A DNA stretch of 64,000 nucleotides from Clytia hemisphaerica. Its lineage: Eukaryota > Cnidaria > Hydrozoa > Leptothecata > Clytiidae. Below the pieces are notes generated by a model that did no database searches, had not been told where the DNA came from, and saw only the letters and a list, made by a program, of their open reading frames with translations. Shown here piece by piece: positions 44,397-57,215 of the stretch. The stretch lies in NCBI GenBank assembly GCA_902728285.1, contig CACVBU010000349.1, positions 328,347-392,346 of the forward strand, in the 5' to 3' direction. A program made the translations under genes and the position numbers. Every line of letters starts with the position of its first letter. The first letter of the stretch is position 1.

Positions 44397-44849
44397 CCCG
44401 GGGGGGGGGGCTACTCGATTTCGAAACGACGGTATGTGCCGCGCAAAATCTGCTTTTCAAAATCATACCCTTACAGTGCAGTTCAATATGGCTGAAAAGG
44501 TACCCTTTCAGTGCATTTTCTCATGATTTACCCAACCCTTATAGTGCTGTATATTTTTAGCTGTAAATATGCGTAAACAAAGAAGCTTGGGTAATTTTCT
44601 GTTTTAAAGAAAAACTGAGAAAATTGTTCTTGTCAGCTGTAATTGTCAGACAATAGAAACTTTTCAAACAAACGAGAAGTAAAAACTTTTCTTTTTATCA
44701 ATTATCTTGAATTTGTGTTAAAATTCGACCCTTGCAGTGCAATCTCACAGAAACACACCCTTACAGTGCATTTTGGAATGCTGAAAAACCCCACCCTTAA
44801 GCGCGGCACATGACGTAGGCCAGATCATATGAGTACCCCCCCCCCCGGG
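44397..44849. mobile_element. hAT-like MITE with CCCTTACAGTGCA repeats
   Basis: 453 bp with ends CCCGGGGGGGGGGCTACTC and GAGTACCCCCCCCCCCGGG, flanked by the exact 8-bp duplication ATCTGGAT (44389-44396, 44850-44857). Internal ACCCTTACAGTGCA repeats, plus subterminal GTATGTGCCGCGC against GCGCGGCACATGAC. Non-coding. Confidence 0.85.
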
Positions 44850-44857
44850 ATCTGGAT

Positions 44858-47051
44858 CTTAATCTTGATTCCTTGAGGTGTTTTTCACTGTTACAAAAAA
44901 TATGCCAAAAATAATGTAGAAAACAAACAGTAGAGTGTATCCGGAAAAAAGGGGAACAGATTGGTACAAAAAAATCCTCAGGATCTGTTGCTTCAACGGA
45001 TTTTTCTAATAGAAAACTGAGGAACTTGAGGATTTGTTATTCTACTATCCTCCGGACACACTGTAGGATAGATATGACCAATAATATCATTATTCACCCA
45101 ATTTTGTAAATTTTCAGTTACCTTTTTTCGATTCAAAAGACCTACGGCGATCCTTTGTGCTTGTCTCGTTATGTCAATATTTCTACCGTGCACGTGAATC
45201 ATCTAAAACATCTGCTTTCTCTTTTAGCCTTAAGAAATACAATCTTAAGTTTAAACATACCAAGAATAATGTTGCGCTACAATCATGGTTGAAATATGAT
45301 GAGAATTCCGGTTATTTTAACGTTTTTCAAGATTTAAAGTTCAGGCGAGAAAGTCGATTTTTGGCTATCTCTTTAATTTAATGGAATATTTCAATTAGGG
45401 AGGGGTTGGCAGACTTCCAGGCTATATTCTGAGCCTTATTGGACTATTTTTGAACTTTTGAATCCTCAGATCCTATGGTCCTCCTAAGTCTTAAGTCTAG
45501 CGTTAAAACACAGCGAACGTACTTTAGAACACTTCCCGGTGGATTTCCCTTTTTTCTCAAATATTACGACCTTGATTGTATCAATGTTGGTACTCGCTAT
45601 TATTTTTACAGGGAAACAAGAGACAATCGTCTTCAATGCAAGTTGAATGGTTTTAAAGAACCAAAATTGAATATCATTTTAGATTTGATCATTAGAAGAT
45701 CCCTGTCTCAACGACCCATTGAATCTGTGGGAATAAGGTTAAGAAAAGTATCCAATGGGATTGACTATCTCTTGCTTTTAAGGGGTATTTTAAGACTTGG
45801 TGGCTATGGTTAGCTTAGTGGTTGTTAGCTCAGTTGGTTTGGTGTGTAGGGGTGAGTCATAGTACAGGTTAACGCCTTGACCGCTACTACCGAATTCTCC
45901 TCATCGCTCGCCTGGGAAGATAATGTTTTAGAAAAAAGCACATCTCAACGTTGTCTCAAGGAGTTCGGCGATCAGATGCATAGTAGTCATCAGTAAATGT
46001 GATTCAGCAATGTAGGTCTAAGGTGGTCGTATAAAAGTTGGAGGTAGCCATTACACAGTTTAGCGTAAGCAACATCCCATCCCGTCCTGGTTAAATTGAT
46101 TCGAATAAAAAGACCTGAGTGAGAATCAACCGCATAACCTAGCGTAGACTGGAGCTACTTTCTTCTTTAGATTTTTATGCTAAAAATTGAAAACCTTTTA
46201 AAAACCAGCACAAAAAAGGTTTTTTAGACAAGTTCCCAGATAAATCTCTCATATCAGATCGCCATTTCAACCCTCTAATCTAAAGTGATGTTGCGAATGT
46301 GATCTCTCGTACAACTTAGTGGATCAACCAGGGTCTGTTCGGAGATAACCGATAAATGCAAAAAAAAAAAAATTATATCTGATGTAGTATAAGGCCCCAA
46401 GTAAAAATTTTACTGATCTTTCTGGGTTACGGATACCACCATACTCTCTTTAAGTTGATACAGTAAAATCTTCATTAGCAGTGTCTTAAAGATATCGACG
46501 AAAAACTGTATTACTTTAGAACTAGGAAAAGGTTTTAAAGCCTAGAAAGTAATGTCAAGCTTGACTTAACGTGCCGATACCGATGGCTTTGATCTGTAAC
46601 TTAGATTAGGTACTGTACGCCACCTTGAATGTTGCATGTATCCTACTAATCTAGGCTGTCCTACTAGTACTAATACAAGCTTAATAGTTATCAAGATTAT
46701 TAAACTTAAAAGTTTTCTTTTTAAATAAGAGTGATATCGTTTACTTACTCATCAATTTTAATTCACAAGCTTTCTCCCATTGGATTGACACGTATGTGGA
46801 GCAAGATTGGTCAAAAAGAGGAATAGAAAAACATTGTTTGCTTATATCAGCATAAAAGAACAATAGGCAGACACTGTCTCGTTATGAAATATGTGTCTGA
46901 TATGAAATGGGAACACTTGTGTAAAAATAAAATCTTTAACGTTTGAGTCGTTATTAAGACTTTTCCACTACAATGTAAACACAGGTCAACCGTGTCAGTC
47001 TTGTTTGATAGTGCAGCATAATACTTTAAATATATTCATTTTCAGCTACTT
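44858..47051. other. No recognised gene
   Basis: Two open stretches at 45157-45381 and 45475-45813 (+) resemble ordinary protein in composition but have no domain or splice support. A tRNA A-box-like TAGCTCAGTTGG occurs at 45827 without a matching B box. 45820-46660 is less AT-rich and stop-rich. 46700-47050 is the 3' flank of the next gene. Confidence 0.35.
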
Positions 47052-48127
47052 TTATACCAGACCATCTAAGCTTTCCTTGAACGGGTCGATGCATTTTTCT
47101 AGTGTTTTTCTGATACCGGATCGGTCGGTCTCGTCACTTTTGACTCTTCCTTTGGATTCCTCCTTGTGAAAGTTTTGAGATTTAGGCGTTGATTTCTCCC
47201 TCATATCATCAAGATCCGACAAGATTTGGGTTGTTATGTGAAGACTGTTGGCCCACTTCTTAACAACAGTTGGCTTGAGTGTGACACCGACGATTCCGCC
47301 TGGACCTTTCCCATACCGCATGAACGTTGTTTCGATAAACATATCTGACCAAATTCCGTTCCAAAATCCCTCTTGATGCCTCATGACGTGTTCCTTCTTC
47401 ATAAATCTTTGTAGAATCTCCTTTGGTATACTTTCCATGTTCAATAGATAATACGAAGCGTATCTAGCATAGTTTTGGTGGCCCGCTGCAAAGAAGTATG
47501 GTATCATATCTTTAACTGCTGATAGATGAAGCAACCACTCTCCTTCTCTTTCAGCACGCACGAAAAGGAGGCAAAGAAAAACTGGTTTGATAAGGTTGTT
47601 CACCCAATGTTTTGCTGTCGAACTTCTCTCAGATACTGTCTCCAAGAATTCCGAAAGTTTGGTGCTATCAGAAATTTCTGTGATAACATTCCGAAACAGT
47701 TCCTCCACCACCATTCTCAAGGCTCGAAGATTCATAGGGAACTTTTTGCCAGATAGCATCTTTTTGACACCAGAAAAGCTTTTTTCTAAGATTTCTTCAA
47801 GCCCGCTATTTGCCATAAGAGTTCCTATACATCCGATAAAGCTCATGAGAAGATGCATACCACCAAGTCTAGGAATAAAGTTCGGGAAGATTTCTGGATA
47901 AACCCACATAATATCTACCATGATTTTGTAGAGTTGTTGGTCACAGGTCATTATTGTGTGCTTCTGGCCGGTTGCATTAGTGATTCTCTTTGTCTCAGAC
48001 ATTGCTGTATAAATGGTTGTGTGATCGGATGGCTTTTGATCAATGAGAGGAGTGTATACAGCGATAGTTTTCTTTGATTTTAGAACTCCACTTTCACGAA
48101 CTTCACGGGTATTGAAGCCAGAGTACA
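47052..48127 (-). CDS. Last exon of an unrecognised, probably transposon-related protein
   Basis: An open minus-strand exon of about 357 codons begins after a TTTCATGCAG acceptor at 48128 and ends in TAA. Notable phrases are TCDQQLYKIMVDIMWVYP, LGGMHLLMSFIGCIG, FFAAGHQNYARYASYYLLNM and FWNGIWSDMFIETTFMRYGKGPGG. The D-Q..H-L-L-M-F arrangement and the later GH-x-NYA phrase resemble multicopy proteins seen in cnidarian and other invertebrate genomes, possibly with an RNase H-like core. I do not know a function. The C-terminus is charged and disordered-looking. Upstream exons were not found; 48131-49040 on the same strand is not open. Confidence 0.5.
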
Positions 48128-48130
48128 CTG

Positions 48131-49040
48131 CATGAAATGTATATCTAGCGGAAATCGGAATTCAGATTTGTTAGCATTTTCGGATTAACGTATTCGAAAA
48201 CCTAGCTAGCAGTCTCCGTATTCAGATATTTAAGATTTTCGTAGATGGCCTAATCCGTTTTTTTGAAATTTTCGGTCAATACGTTATTTTCACTAATCGG
48301 GAAAACGAAAATGTTCGAAAATCTGAGAAAAACGCAAAACCGTTTAAAGTCAACTGCGAGCTTTGAAAAAAGTAGACTTTAGACTGTTCAGAAAGTGTTG
48401 ATATTCACATTTTTTATCATAATTTTTTGTTTATAAAGTTGAAAGATTTTAGCCAATTCCTCACCTCTTTCTCTCACGTGAGCTTCCGCCATGTTGTTTT
48501 TGTTTTGCTTTCGTTTTTCGAACGCCCGAGGCGTTATACTCAGCAGGATGAGGGACCCAAATAACCCATATAGCGCCGCCTGTGCAAGGCGTTTTAAGCG
48601 TTTGTCTTCTCTGCTTTTAAAGACGGGGGTACACGGAATCAGATAAACACTTTGAAATTTTTCTAGTTTTTTTGAATTTGCTTTTATAATATGAGGTGTT
48701 TACAGTTTAGACGATACCAATTTGTTTGTTCCAAACTCTACCGCCACTATTTTTCCCCGTAAACCGCCCTGACGCCCTGACTCCTGCGCATGCATATACT
48801 TTAAAGGTCCCCCCGTTTATTAATCTCTAAGAATATTTTCAGCTGTCAAAGAGAAGACCCCTTATTTTGCTCTAAATAGCCTGATTTTAGCCTATTTTTA
48901 CCTTATTTTTGGGTTTCAGAAGTACAATTTCCAACCCCCCCGGTAATTAGGCCCCCCCCCCTTTATTAAAATCTAGAAAATTTTCCAACCCCCCCCCCGT
49001 TTATTCGAACCCCCCCCCCGTTTATTTTGGAACCTAAGAG
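48131..49040. other. No gene; G/C-run debris
   Basis: 48930-49020 holds several CCCCCCCCC runs separated by TTTATTAAAAT / GTTTATT phrases, like an eroded MITE with C-run ends. Nothing else recognised. Confidence 0.4.
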
Positions 49041-49415
49041 TAATCGTAGAAATTTTAGCGAGACTAATTTTAGCGAGACTAATTTTAGCGTTTTAGCGAG
49101 TTTTCCCTACTTTCGCTAAAATAAATCTCGCTAAAACACGCCGAATCCACTGATCGCTAAAATTTATCCGCGCGAAATTTGATGTTTTATTGCCTTGATA
49201 CATTTTTATCAATGCGAAGGGTTTCCAGTGAAGAGAAATACTAGAAAACGAACTCAGTCAATAATGTAATACGAATAAATATTCGCTAAAATTTATGCAC
49301 GCGAAATTTTTTGAAATCGTGATTCGCTAAATAAAATAAATTCAAAAAAATCAAGATTTTCTTGACTCGCTAATATACGCTAAATAAATTAGTCTCGCTA
49401 AAATTTCTACGATTA
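49041..49415. mobile_element. TA-flanked MITE with TTTTAGCGAG ends, copy 2
   Basis: 375 bp; second copy of the family at 20670-21018, with perfect outer ends TAATCGTAG / CTACGATTA. It contains a short internal duplication, TTTTAGCGAGACTAA, near its left end. Confidence 0.85.
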
Positions 49416-50226
49416 AAAAAGTATATTTTCCCACGTGTTGCCCCTCCTAAACGGACGATAGCATCGTCTAGGTACAATATCATGAAACAGAATTAGAAAA
49501 TGGGATTAGCACCTAAATGAACCTTAGTTGGAGAAAAGTTTCTGGGGCGGGCGGATATATTTTAATCTTTTTTCTGAGCCTTTTTTCTCAGATAATTGTT
49601 TCAACACTTACCGTCTTCTATCTAATCTAATGAATTAGTTCGTTCCTTTCATTCCACTTGGTCAACCATTCAGACATCTCTAACCATGCTACACAAATCA
49701 TGTAGATACTTCATTAGTGATAATTGACGTTTTGTTTTACCGCTAAGATTTTATTGTCTTAAGATGGTATTGGGCGAGAATTGATTTATTCTGTTCTACG
49801 GGCCCGACCGACCCGCCCCAAGCTTAAAAAAGTGTAAATTCATCCCAGAACTTATATGAATTCAAAATGTCACAATGGCGGAAAAAAGTTTGCTGCTTCA
49901 AAACGTCTCAAATTATACTTAGATCTTTATTTCTGACATTAGATTTTAAGATTATTTTTATTATACCGACGGACCACCATAATTTTCTGAAGTTCTTCCC
50001 GTAGAACAATGAATTAAATTTGTCAGCCTCGGTCCCGTACCCTATTAATTAATCTTAAACATTGGAGCATTTTTCTACATTTAGTTTACTTTTTGGCACC
50101 AGTCACTACTATGTACACCCAGCCAACTCTGTCTTGTGTTTTCGAATTGGAATGTCAGATTCCATCTGCTTTTGGATTTTGAAATATAATTTCTTTCATC
50201 GTAATGTAAAAACACGCTTTTTTATA
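49416..50226. other. No gene seen
   Basis: AT-rich, with no long frame and no recognised element ends. Confidence 0.5.
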
Positions 50227-50592
50227 CAGTAGAGCCTCTTTAACTCGAACCTCTATATAACTCAAATTTATTTAACTTAAGGGAAGAAATTTTCGCGGAA
50301 TTTAATAATTTCACGAATATTCTCAGAATTAAAAAAAAATCACCCCTAAATTTTAGGGCAAAAAAAAGCCATATTTTATACAAAAAAATCTCTCAACCAA
50401 TCACGAAAGTAAATTCCGCGAAAATTTCTTCCCGTTAAAATTTCTTCCCTTTAAGGTAACTCGAACAAGTTTTCTCGTCCCTTCAGTTGTTGCCTTTATA
50501 ATAAACCTATTTCTATAACTCGAAATTTCCTTAACTCGAACTAAATTTATTTTCTCCGTGTGGCGTGTTTGAGTTATGGAGACTTCCACTTG
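50227..50592. mobile_element. Pogo/Tigger-like MITE with inner palindrome
   Basis: Ends CAGTAGAGCCTCTTTAACTC and a diverged complement, GAGTTATGGAGACTTCCACTTG, flanked by TA (50225-50226, 50593-50594), with further AACTCGAA repeats inside. A second inverted pair, GAAGAAATTTTCGCGGAATT / AAATTCCGCGAAAATTTCTTC, lies at about 50283-50430. This suggests a nested element. Confidence 0.7.
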
Positions 50593-51889
50593 TATAAATA
50601 TTCACCCTAAAAAAATCCTTCTCAAATCATACGCAAACTATACCTTTCGCTTCCGACGGTCATCCTTTTACTTAGCGAAGTTTCTTATAGATCAGAGGAA
50701 TCATAGAATCATAGGCCAATGAATCAGGCGAAATACTTTTACTTATATTCAACACACCTGCGTCGAGCTATAACTTTGGGGGGGGACTTCGAGAGTCAAG
50801 TTGAGTTTGTACTTACAGATTGTTGAAGAGAGGCAGTGCGTAACACACCTGATACTTCTCACCTCAGTCCATCAGTAACATGAATCTTGGATACAACGGG
50901 GATGAGGTTGCGTAGATTATGCATATAAGCTGTAGAGTCCCGCTTCTACAGTAGACATAAGCACCACGGTCTATCTAAATCGTGTCCGTCTTGTCTGGGT
51001 GCAGGCCAACCTCGTTCGTTCCCTACGTATTATCAGCTTTTTGATGCTTACTGATAGCGGTAGATAACCCTGGTGTTGTCTGGTTTAGCGCGTAAGATTA
51101 CGTAATGACCCAAAGCAAATAAATTCAGCTTTCGGCACTTTCGTTCGTTTCATCGTGAAAACCAAACAGTTCTTTTCATCAATGTATGCATAAAAACTTG
51201 AAATTATTTAATACTTGTCAAGAATATATTTTCCATAACAAAACCAGGGAAATTCAATGTCTTTGATTAAACCAGGTGTAACGAGGGATTTTTGTAAAAA
51301 ATCTCTCGTGTCTCTCCCAATCTTCCACAAAACTGTGTCTTTGTTTTGACTTTTCAGCATCAATTCTTCAACAATCAACATTTCTTACTTCGAAAATTCG
51401 ACACGTTTACAGCTTGACGATAATTGAAAGTCGAGAAGTTCGCCCCAATTAGTTTTTGTTGTAAAAATGTTGTTTCAGACCATTCATAGCTTAAACCAGC
51501 ATGCATTTTCTCATCTATGCATCGAAACAAAAACATCGAAAAGTGTTATCAATCCGATAGAGAAACGCAATAATGAAGAATTTCTTCTCAATCGAAAAAA
51601 TACAATACATCTTCTTTTTCTGTGTATAGTAATGTATAGCCATTTCACATCTCTGAAAAAGCTGCTGCATTTATTTTGAAGCTTCGGGATCGAAAAATTT
51701 TTTCTTTATTTTGATGTTTATATTTTCGGCGGGAACTTGTCGAATTTTTTTGTTCGAATCTAACATTTAACAAGATTTTCGAACAAAGACATTCGAAATT
51801 ATAGAGACCCGGGATTCCGAGTTATTTTTTTCCGAGTTACGAAAAAACTGAGTTATCCCGAGTGATGACGTCATTTTTGGAATAAAGTT
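50593..51889. other. No recognised gene
   Basis: 50815-51115 is less AT-rich and stop-rich in all frames, with no tRNA, rRNA or snRNA pattern recognised. The 70-codon frame at 51467-51679 has no supporting feature. Confidence 0.4.
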
Positions 51890-52076
51890 TCATAACTCGG
51901 TTTATTTTGCTTCCTTTAACTTTCCAAGTTATTTTTCATTTGTAACTCGTGATTTTTGCTTCCTTTAGCTTTCGAGTTATTTTTTATTTTCTAACTCGGG
52001 AAATTGTGCTTCCTTTAACTATCCGAGTTATTTTTCCTTTTTTAACTCGGGAATTTTTGCTTCCTTTAACTTTCTG
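51890..52076. repeat. Tandem repeat TAACTCGGG..TTGCTTCCTTTAACTTTC
   Basis: About four units of roughly 57 bp containing (A/C)TAACTCGGGAATTTTTGC and TTCCTTTAACTTTCCGAGTTATTTTT. AACTCGG and CCGAGTT give each unit internal complementarity. Confidence 0.75.
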
Positions 52077-52829
52077 TAAGTAGATTTACGTTACACTGAT
52101 TGGCCTCATAAAAAGGCTCGCCTCGTAAAATATTTCTCGTATTGCACTCAAAGTTTTAGGGCCAAAGCAAATGACGTCATCGTCACAAGATTCGCAGTAT
52201 TTTGAGTTTTGATCCGTTTTAAGTTGTGATTTTCGGGAAAAAAGTACGATATTCTTTTGAGCAGCAGATTGATAGCCTCCACCTCTTCTTATATAACTAG
52301 TGGGCTCTATAGAATCCCTTTCGCTTTGCGAACACGAGACTCGTTCTCAGTGCGTAACCCCTTTTACGATTGATGTTGTCATCCCTCTTCTATAAAGATA
52401 GGAAGGATAAGAATTGGTCGGGATCAATGACAGAAAAAGTTTTTTAATGCTGTTTGCTCGGCGTTCCTATTATTCCTCTCTAAAGAAGGGTGTCAAAAAC
52501 AGAAAGGGCTGTCCAAATAAGACCAATCTATGATAAGACTAGCCTAGTTTCTAAGCCTGATATAGGAGTTTAAGTCTAGACTGCCTAATGAAGCACTTAA
52601 AGTTGAATAAAATTTTTAAGCACATAAGATATTCTTTTATAACCATGACATGCCCTTCATGGTCCACCACAGGTGTTTTGACGTTTCCAGCCAAAGCAGC
52701 AAGGGCTTTTGTCGTTTCGCAGCTCTCCATCAATTTTTAGTGGAATTCATTTGCCTATTAAAGGAGTTGGCAAACTTCCCGCTCCCTCTATGTTTTGACT
52801 CTAACCAGACCTGTCCCAAACCACTATGA

Positions 52830-52940
52830 AAACAACTATCAACATTCATAGGTAAAAACTCTGTATGTGACAGACAACTATCAACATGTCACCAGAGGGT
52901 GGAAACAACTTTCAACATCCACTTTTGATGGAAACAACTA
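52830..52940. repeat. AACAACTATCAACAT repeats left of the Helitron
   Basis: Five variants of GAAAACAACTATCAACATCC lie about 500 bp downstream of the Helitron coding 3' end (its strand is minus). They may belong to its 3' terminal region, but no defined terminus was found. 52941-53444 and 52077-52829 hold no gene. Confidence 0.5.
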
Positions 52941-53444
52941 TCAACATCCATCAATCATCAACTTAAAGTCATTTGCAGCTTGACAGACAGAACAGCCTTG
53001 ATTTAAACTAATGATAGTGAGACAAATTCAATTACATGTTTTAACAGTTCCTTTTCAAAAGAAGAAAAATTGAGCTTAGATGATTCATAGCCTTCAAAAT
53101 ACTGCCGAATTAACGTTTGTTTGAGTTGATTTAGAGCCTTCATTTTCCCATGTTTAATTGTTTTAATAGTTCCTTGATTGAAATACTCAGAATTCTATCT
53201 TTGAGCTGCTGTTCCATTCATAACAGTAACATTTGAAAATGTCATGCATTGCCAAAAGATCTTACATCTCTGTTTTAATGTAGAATAAATTAAGTTATAA
53301 TTGTTGTCTTAACTTTTTAAGGTTTTATCAGTCTTATTTATAAAACATGTAATTGAAAACGCCTTTCTATGCTAAGCAGAAAATTTAACAATTGCATATA
53401 AAAAAAGCATTACGATGCCCTGAAACGATGTTGAGGCAATGTGA

Positions 53445-56400
53445 TCAAGGGTCTTCAAAACATGTTAGACCATCATTGACAAAGCGATCAAATTCACATA
53501 ATAGTTCTCTGTAGGTATTCAAATCGCTGTAATGGCCATATGTTTGAAGAGTCTCGCCACTCAAAATTTTCAATCTTTCTTCTACTTCCCTTCTTCGTGG
53601 CATCCATGGATGGTTATTGATATAATTTAGCCTATCATATGGCACTTTTTCGACCAAAGCAACATTTTCTAGCTTAGATGCCCTACTGAGGGCTGTATAA
53701 GTTATGCCAAGGTTAAGTTTCTCCATAAAAATCTCTTTATTTAACTTTATCCGAATATGAGTACATGGTTCATTAGGACCTATTGTCATACCTTGGCTTT
53801 TTGATATAGGTATACAATAACCAGGCATCAAGGGAAACCCCCTTCTAGAGCAACAGTTAGTATCACAACGTGCTTCATTGACAGGTATAGGAACCCATGT
53901 TGGGTGTTCTGGAAGCCAGCTTGGGCCTTTGTATCTTGGAAAATCTACAACAACTGCTTCTGGAAATGATGGAGGTGCTTCTCCCTCAGCATATAATATT
54001 GCAATCACTTTCCCAATTGCTCCATTATTCAATCCAAGAGGTGTTAAGCTGAGCTGATTTTTAGTCAAAAGCACACGACTTCCAACAGCAATGTGAGAGG
54101 TTGCAGGAATTTGACCCATCTGATTAACAGATTGAGTGTGATGACGTCCTTTTCCTTTGCTTGGTATAGTAGCAACAGGGATCCCCAAATCAGCTAGTTT
54201 GTTGTGGTTCTCAACATTTACCTCTTGCCACGTTTCCATAACGGTCAAACATGTGTCTGATCTAAATCCCTCTTTGGCACTTTCAGGAAGCTCACCTTCA
54301 TATCTTGAATTTATTGTCTTCCAGTCATTCAAATTGAGTTTGCCCTCTCTGATTCTCAGCAACATTTCCAAAAAAGACAACTGATCTGGGCCTTGTCGCA
54401 TAGTTTCATTTAACAGAATACAATGTGAAAATGTACGATAGATTCCATAACCGGTAAGCTTATCTGGGGCGTCTGAGGATAATGGCTCAACATGCAAATC
54501 ATGAGAATCAACTGGACCTAGCTGCCCTAAATCTCCAAAAAAATTGACAGTTGGTATTGCACCAAAGTTGTTGAAAAAATCACATGTTGCCTCCTTAAAA
54601 CGTTGGCTACACCATGCTAACATACGGTGACTATACATACCTCTTTCATCTAAATTCAAGGTCATCAATTTCATAGAATTACCTTCCAGAGTGCTACCAG
54701 TTAGTTCACGTAAGGCAGTGAGAGATATGCTATTCAATGGCTTATCAGTTAACTGCAATGTTTTGGATTCTTTTCTCTTCACTCTTGGGATGTTTGTTGT
54801 TGAGTGAACAGTTCGTCCTAAGGGTAGGAGAATAGATGCTGCTCCAGTAGGTGCTAAATTCATTACAGCATTGTTTCGATTGCAAATTCTTCGCGACAAA
54901 TAGGTCAAGGCAACAATTGTAAATGTTTTACCACTTCCAGCTGTCCCCTGCACTAAGAGACGCACTTTATTTTGGTGTTCATTATTCACAACAGACATAA
55001 TATTAAAAATGTTAATAGCTATTATTACTCTTTGAAGAGCATTAGCCTTCAATAAATCAATATTTGGTGGCAAATCACAATTCTGATTTCGAGCCTGTTG
55101 CTGTGCAGCTGCCACCTTTGAGATGTTTTCTAGCCAATCTGAAGCATTATCAGGCCAAGCACCTCCAAAAGATTCAATTGCATACTGATGCCAATCAAAA
55201 CCTTCTCCACCATCAGGCAGATCTCTAAAAGCATTCAAATCTTCAAAATCTTGGGGTCTATTTTCAGCCAAGTATCTTAAAAATTCATGTTCGTTTCTGA
55301 TTTCATTCTCAAACTCATCTTCAGATCCAGATTCGTGGTCAATAGAACTATCATCAACATCAAGGTTTTTCCTCTTTTTTGCTCTTTGACGATCCCTTTC
55401 TAGTTTTTTGTCATGCTCTAATTTTTTTTTTTTGACAAGTTCTTTCACAATCATAGGACATAGGTCACTTTCTAAAAACTCCATGAATGATTCTAAATAA
55501 GAGTCTTTTCCGTTCTTAAGGTCATTTACATTTTCCCATGTTCCCAACGAGTGAATCATTAATTGACCCTTACAATAGTCCTCTTCTAGTGGCCATATGG
55601 GAAGAGTTGGAATTCCAGTAAAAACAGGAACATGGTTTTTAGCACACTTAGGGGTGCAAACACAAATTTGAGCCCAATTATACAAAGTCATATTGGGATA
55701 ACGTATTCGACGTTTTTCACTCAAAAACTTTTCTAGAGGTGTTTCTTTTGTTGCATCCCCATCAGAAAACTTTGAATTTATTGCACGAAAACCACTAAGA
55801 CCTATTCTCCTGAACTGTCGAGTGCAATGAAACAAACGACCCCCACAATTCAGAAAATCAACAGCAGCTGCTGGCATATCAATCAATCCTATAATTTTCA
55901 AAATTAGTTGTTGGGCAATACTTCTTACAGATGCAACATCACTATTAACATCTAATAAATGTTTATATAGACGAATGAAATCGTCTGTAGATTTGGCACC
56001 CTTGCAGGCATACTGAGTGATGTATCTTAACAGAGCCATTAAGTCTTGATCAATGATGGCTTGCGTGTCTGAGTTGGCTAACCATGTTAACAGGCGTGTT
56101 TTGACATGAGATATCAGAAAAGAATGATCTCTGTTGCCTTCAAAACGTGGATGTTCTCCTGGTTTTATTAGTGAATGGAAAGGATGAGTTTCTTTTCCTT
56201 CTGAAGTTCTATTTTCGATATCAAACTTACCAAAATGGAAACGACAATATTTTGTTTTAGCACCATCAGACTTCTCATTTAAGCAAGTATTATTACACTT
56301 ATGCAAGCCCACCTTATTTGTCAAAGCAATATGAAAATCTCTCATGGATTCTTGGCTTGAGTGGTCAGAGAGGTTTTTCTGACAATGGATTATAATCTGG

Positions 56401-56582
56401 AGGTTCATAATCTCCATCAGGTTTGGGCCATTCAGATTTGTTGGGGATCCAGACCCTTTTGCCATTCTCGTCAATTTCTTCATGGCCACCTGCAGGGTGC
56501 ATAGATACAAAATTAGGAGAGTGAAAATCTTCTGTATTTTGTAAATCAGTCTGAAGTAAACTATGAAGTTCAAATGCTGCAT
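53445..56582 (-). pseudogene. Helitron RepHel, C-terminal part (Tyr motif + PIF1-like helicase)
   Basis: The true frame enters at about 56375 (after a shift in AAAAA) and runs to TAG at 53445. LRYITQYACKGAKS carries the two tyrosines (Y187, Y191 in this frame) of the Rep nuclease; the usual Lys between them is Gln. The helicase follows from about residue 510: Walker A GTAGSGKT (546-553), then APTGAAS, FFGDLGQLGPV, ISKSQGMTIG and TYTALSRAS, which are the PIF1/RecD-like motifs in order. A Lys-rich run near 383-406 separates the nuclease from the helicase. The first 65 residues of the open frame before NLSDHSSQES are out of frame and not part of the protein. Confidence 0.85.
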
Positions 56583-57215
56583 CAGATGTATTTACATTAC
56601 CTTTTCCATCATCGGTAATCAGAGCCATTGCATTTTCTATTTTCTTTGCGTGTGATTCACTAAAAACAATAGCGTGACTATGAATCTCACCACGACCTTT
56701 TGCAAACTCATACCTAATCCACATGTCAGATGTTTGAAATAGTTCTTTCCCGACAGTTTTGTAATAATTAAGGGTCCTTCTCTCAAAGTACTTGGTGACA
56801 ATATGGAGATTTGACAAAACTAATTTACGATGGTATGAAAAATCATTATTAATGCACTCAAGGACGGTCTCGACGGGTACCCCTTTAACAACAAATTCAT
56901 ACTTGGCAAGCAATTGCTTAAGGGGATCCCAGTGGTATTCAGCCATACAGTTTGTGTCAAAGTAGGCTGGAAGGTCCCCATATCCAATCTTTCTAAACAA
57001 AGCAAGGTTGTCAAGTTCAATTTTCCTGTCTCGCCAATATGGATCACTATTAGCAAACTTAGCACCAACACTTATCAATTTTCTTGGTACAGAAGTATCA
57101 TTATTCTCTAAATTTTCACGTAATTCTTCAACAGAAAGATGTGCGTCATGAAGTTGTTGTGCAACAATAAATGAACCTTGGTTTAAAGCCCTTTCCCTTA
57201 GGCCAAGATTTAAAA
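56365..57215 (-). pseudogene. Helitron Rep HUH domain
   Basis: In-frame sequence begins at about 57215 with LLNLGLRERALNQGSF, upstream of the Met at 57078. It contains GDLPAYFDTNCMAEYHWDPL, a Helitron signature, and EFAKGRGEIHSHAIVFSE with the metal-binding His pair (H133, H135 counting from that Met). It ends with DYNPLSEKPL and shifts frame in an A5 run at about 56375 into the Tyr-motif segment. This places the HUH and Tyr motifs of one enzyme in two frames. Confidence 0.85.

Noticed and set aside
45820..45900. tRNA gene or tRNA-derived SINE
   Set aside because: An A-box-like TAGCTCAGTTGG is present, but no B box, acceptor stem or clover-leaf could be drawn.
53445..56582. Met at 56582 as the real start of the Helitron helicase
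   Set aside because: The first 65 codons overlap the Rep segment in another frame; homologous sequence begins only after the A5 run near 56375.
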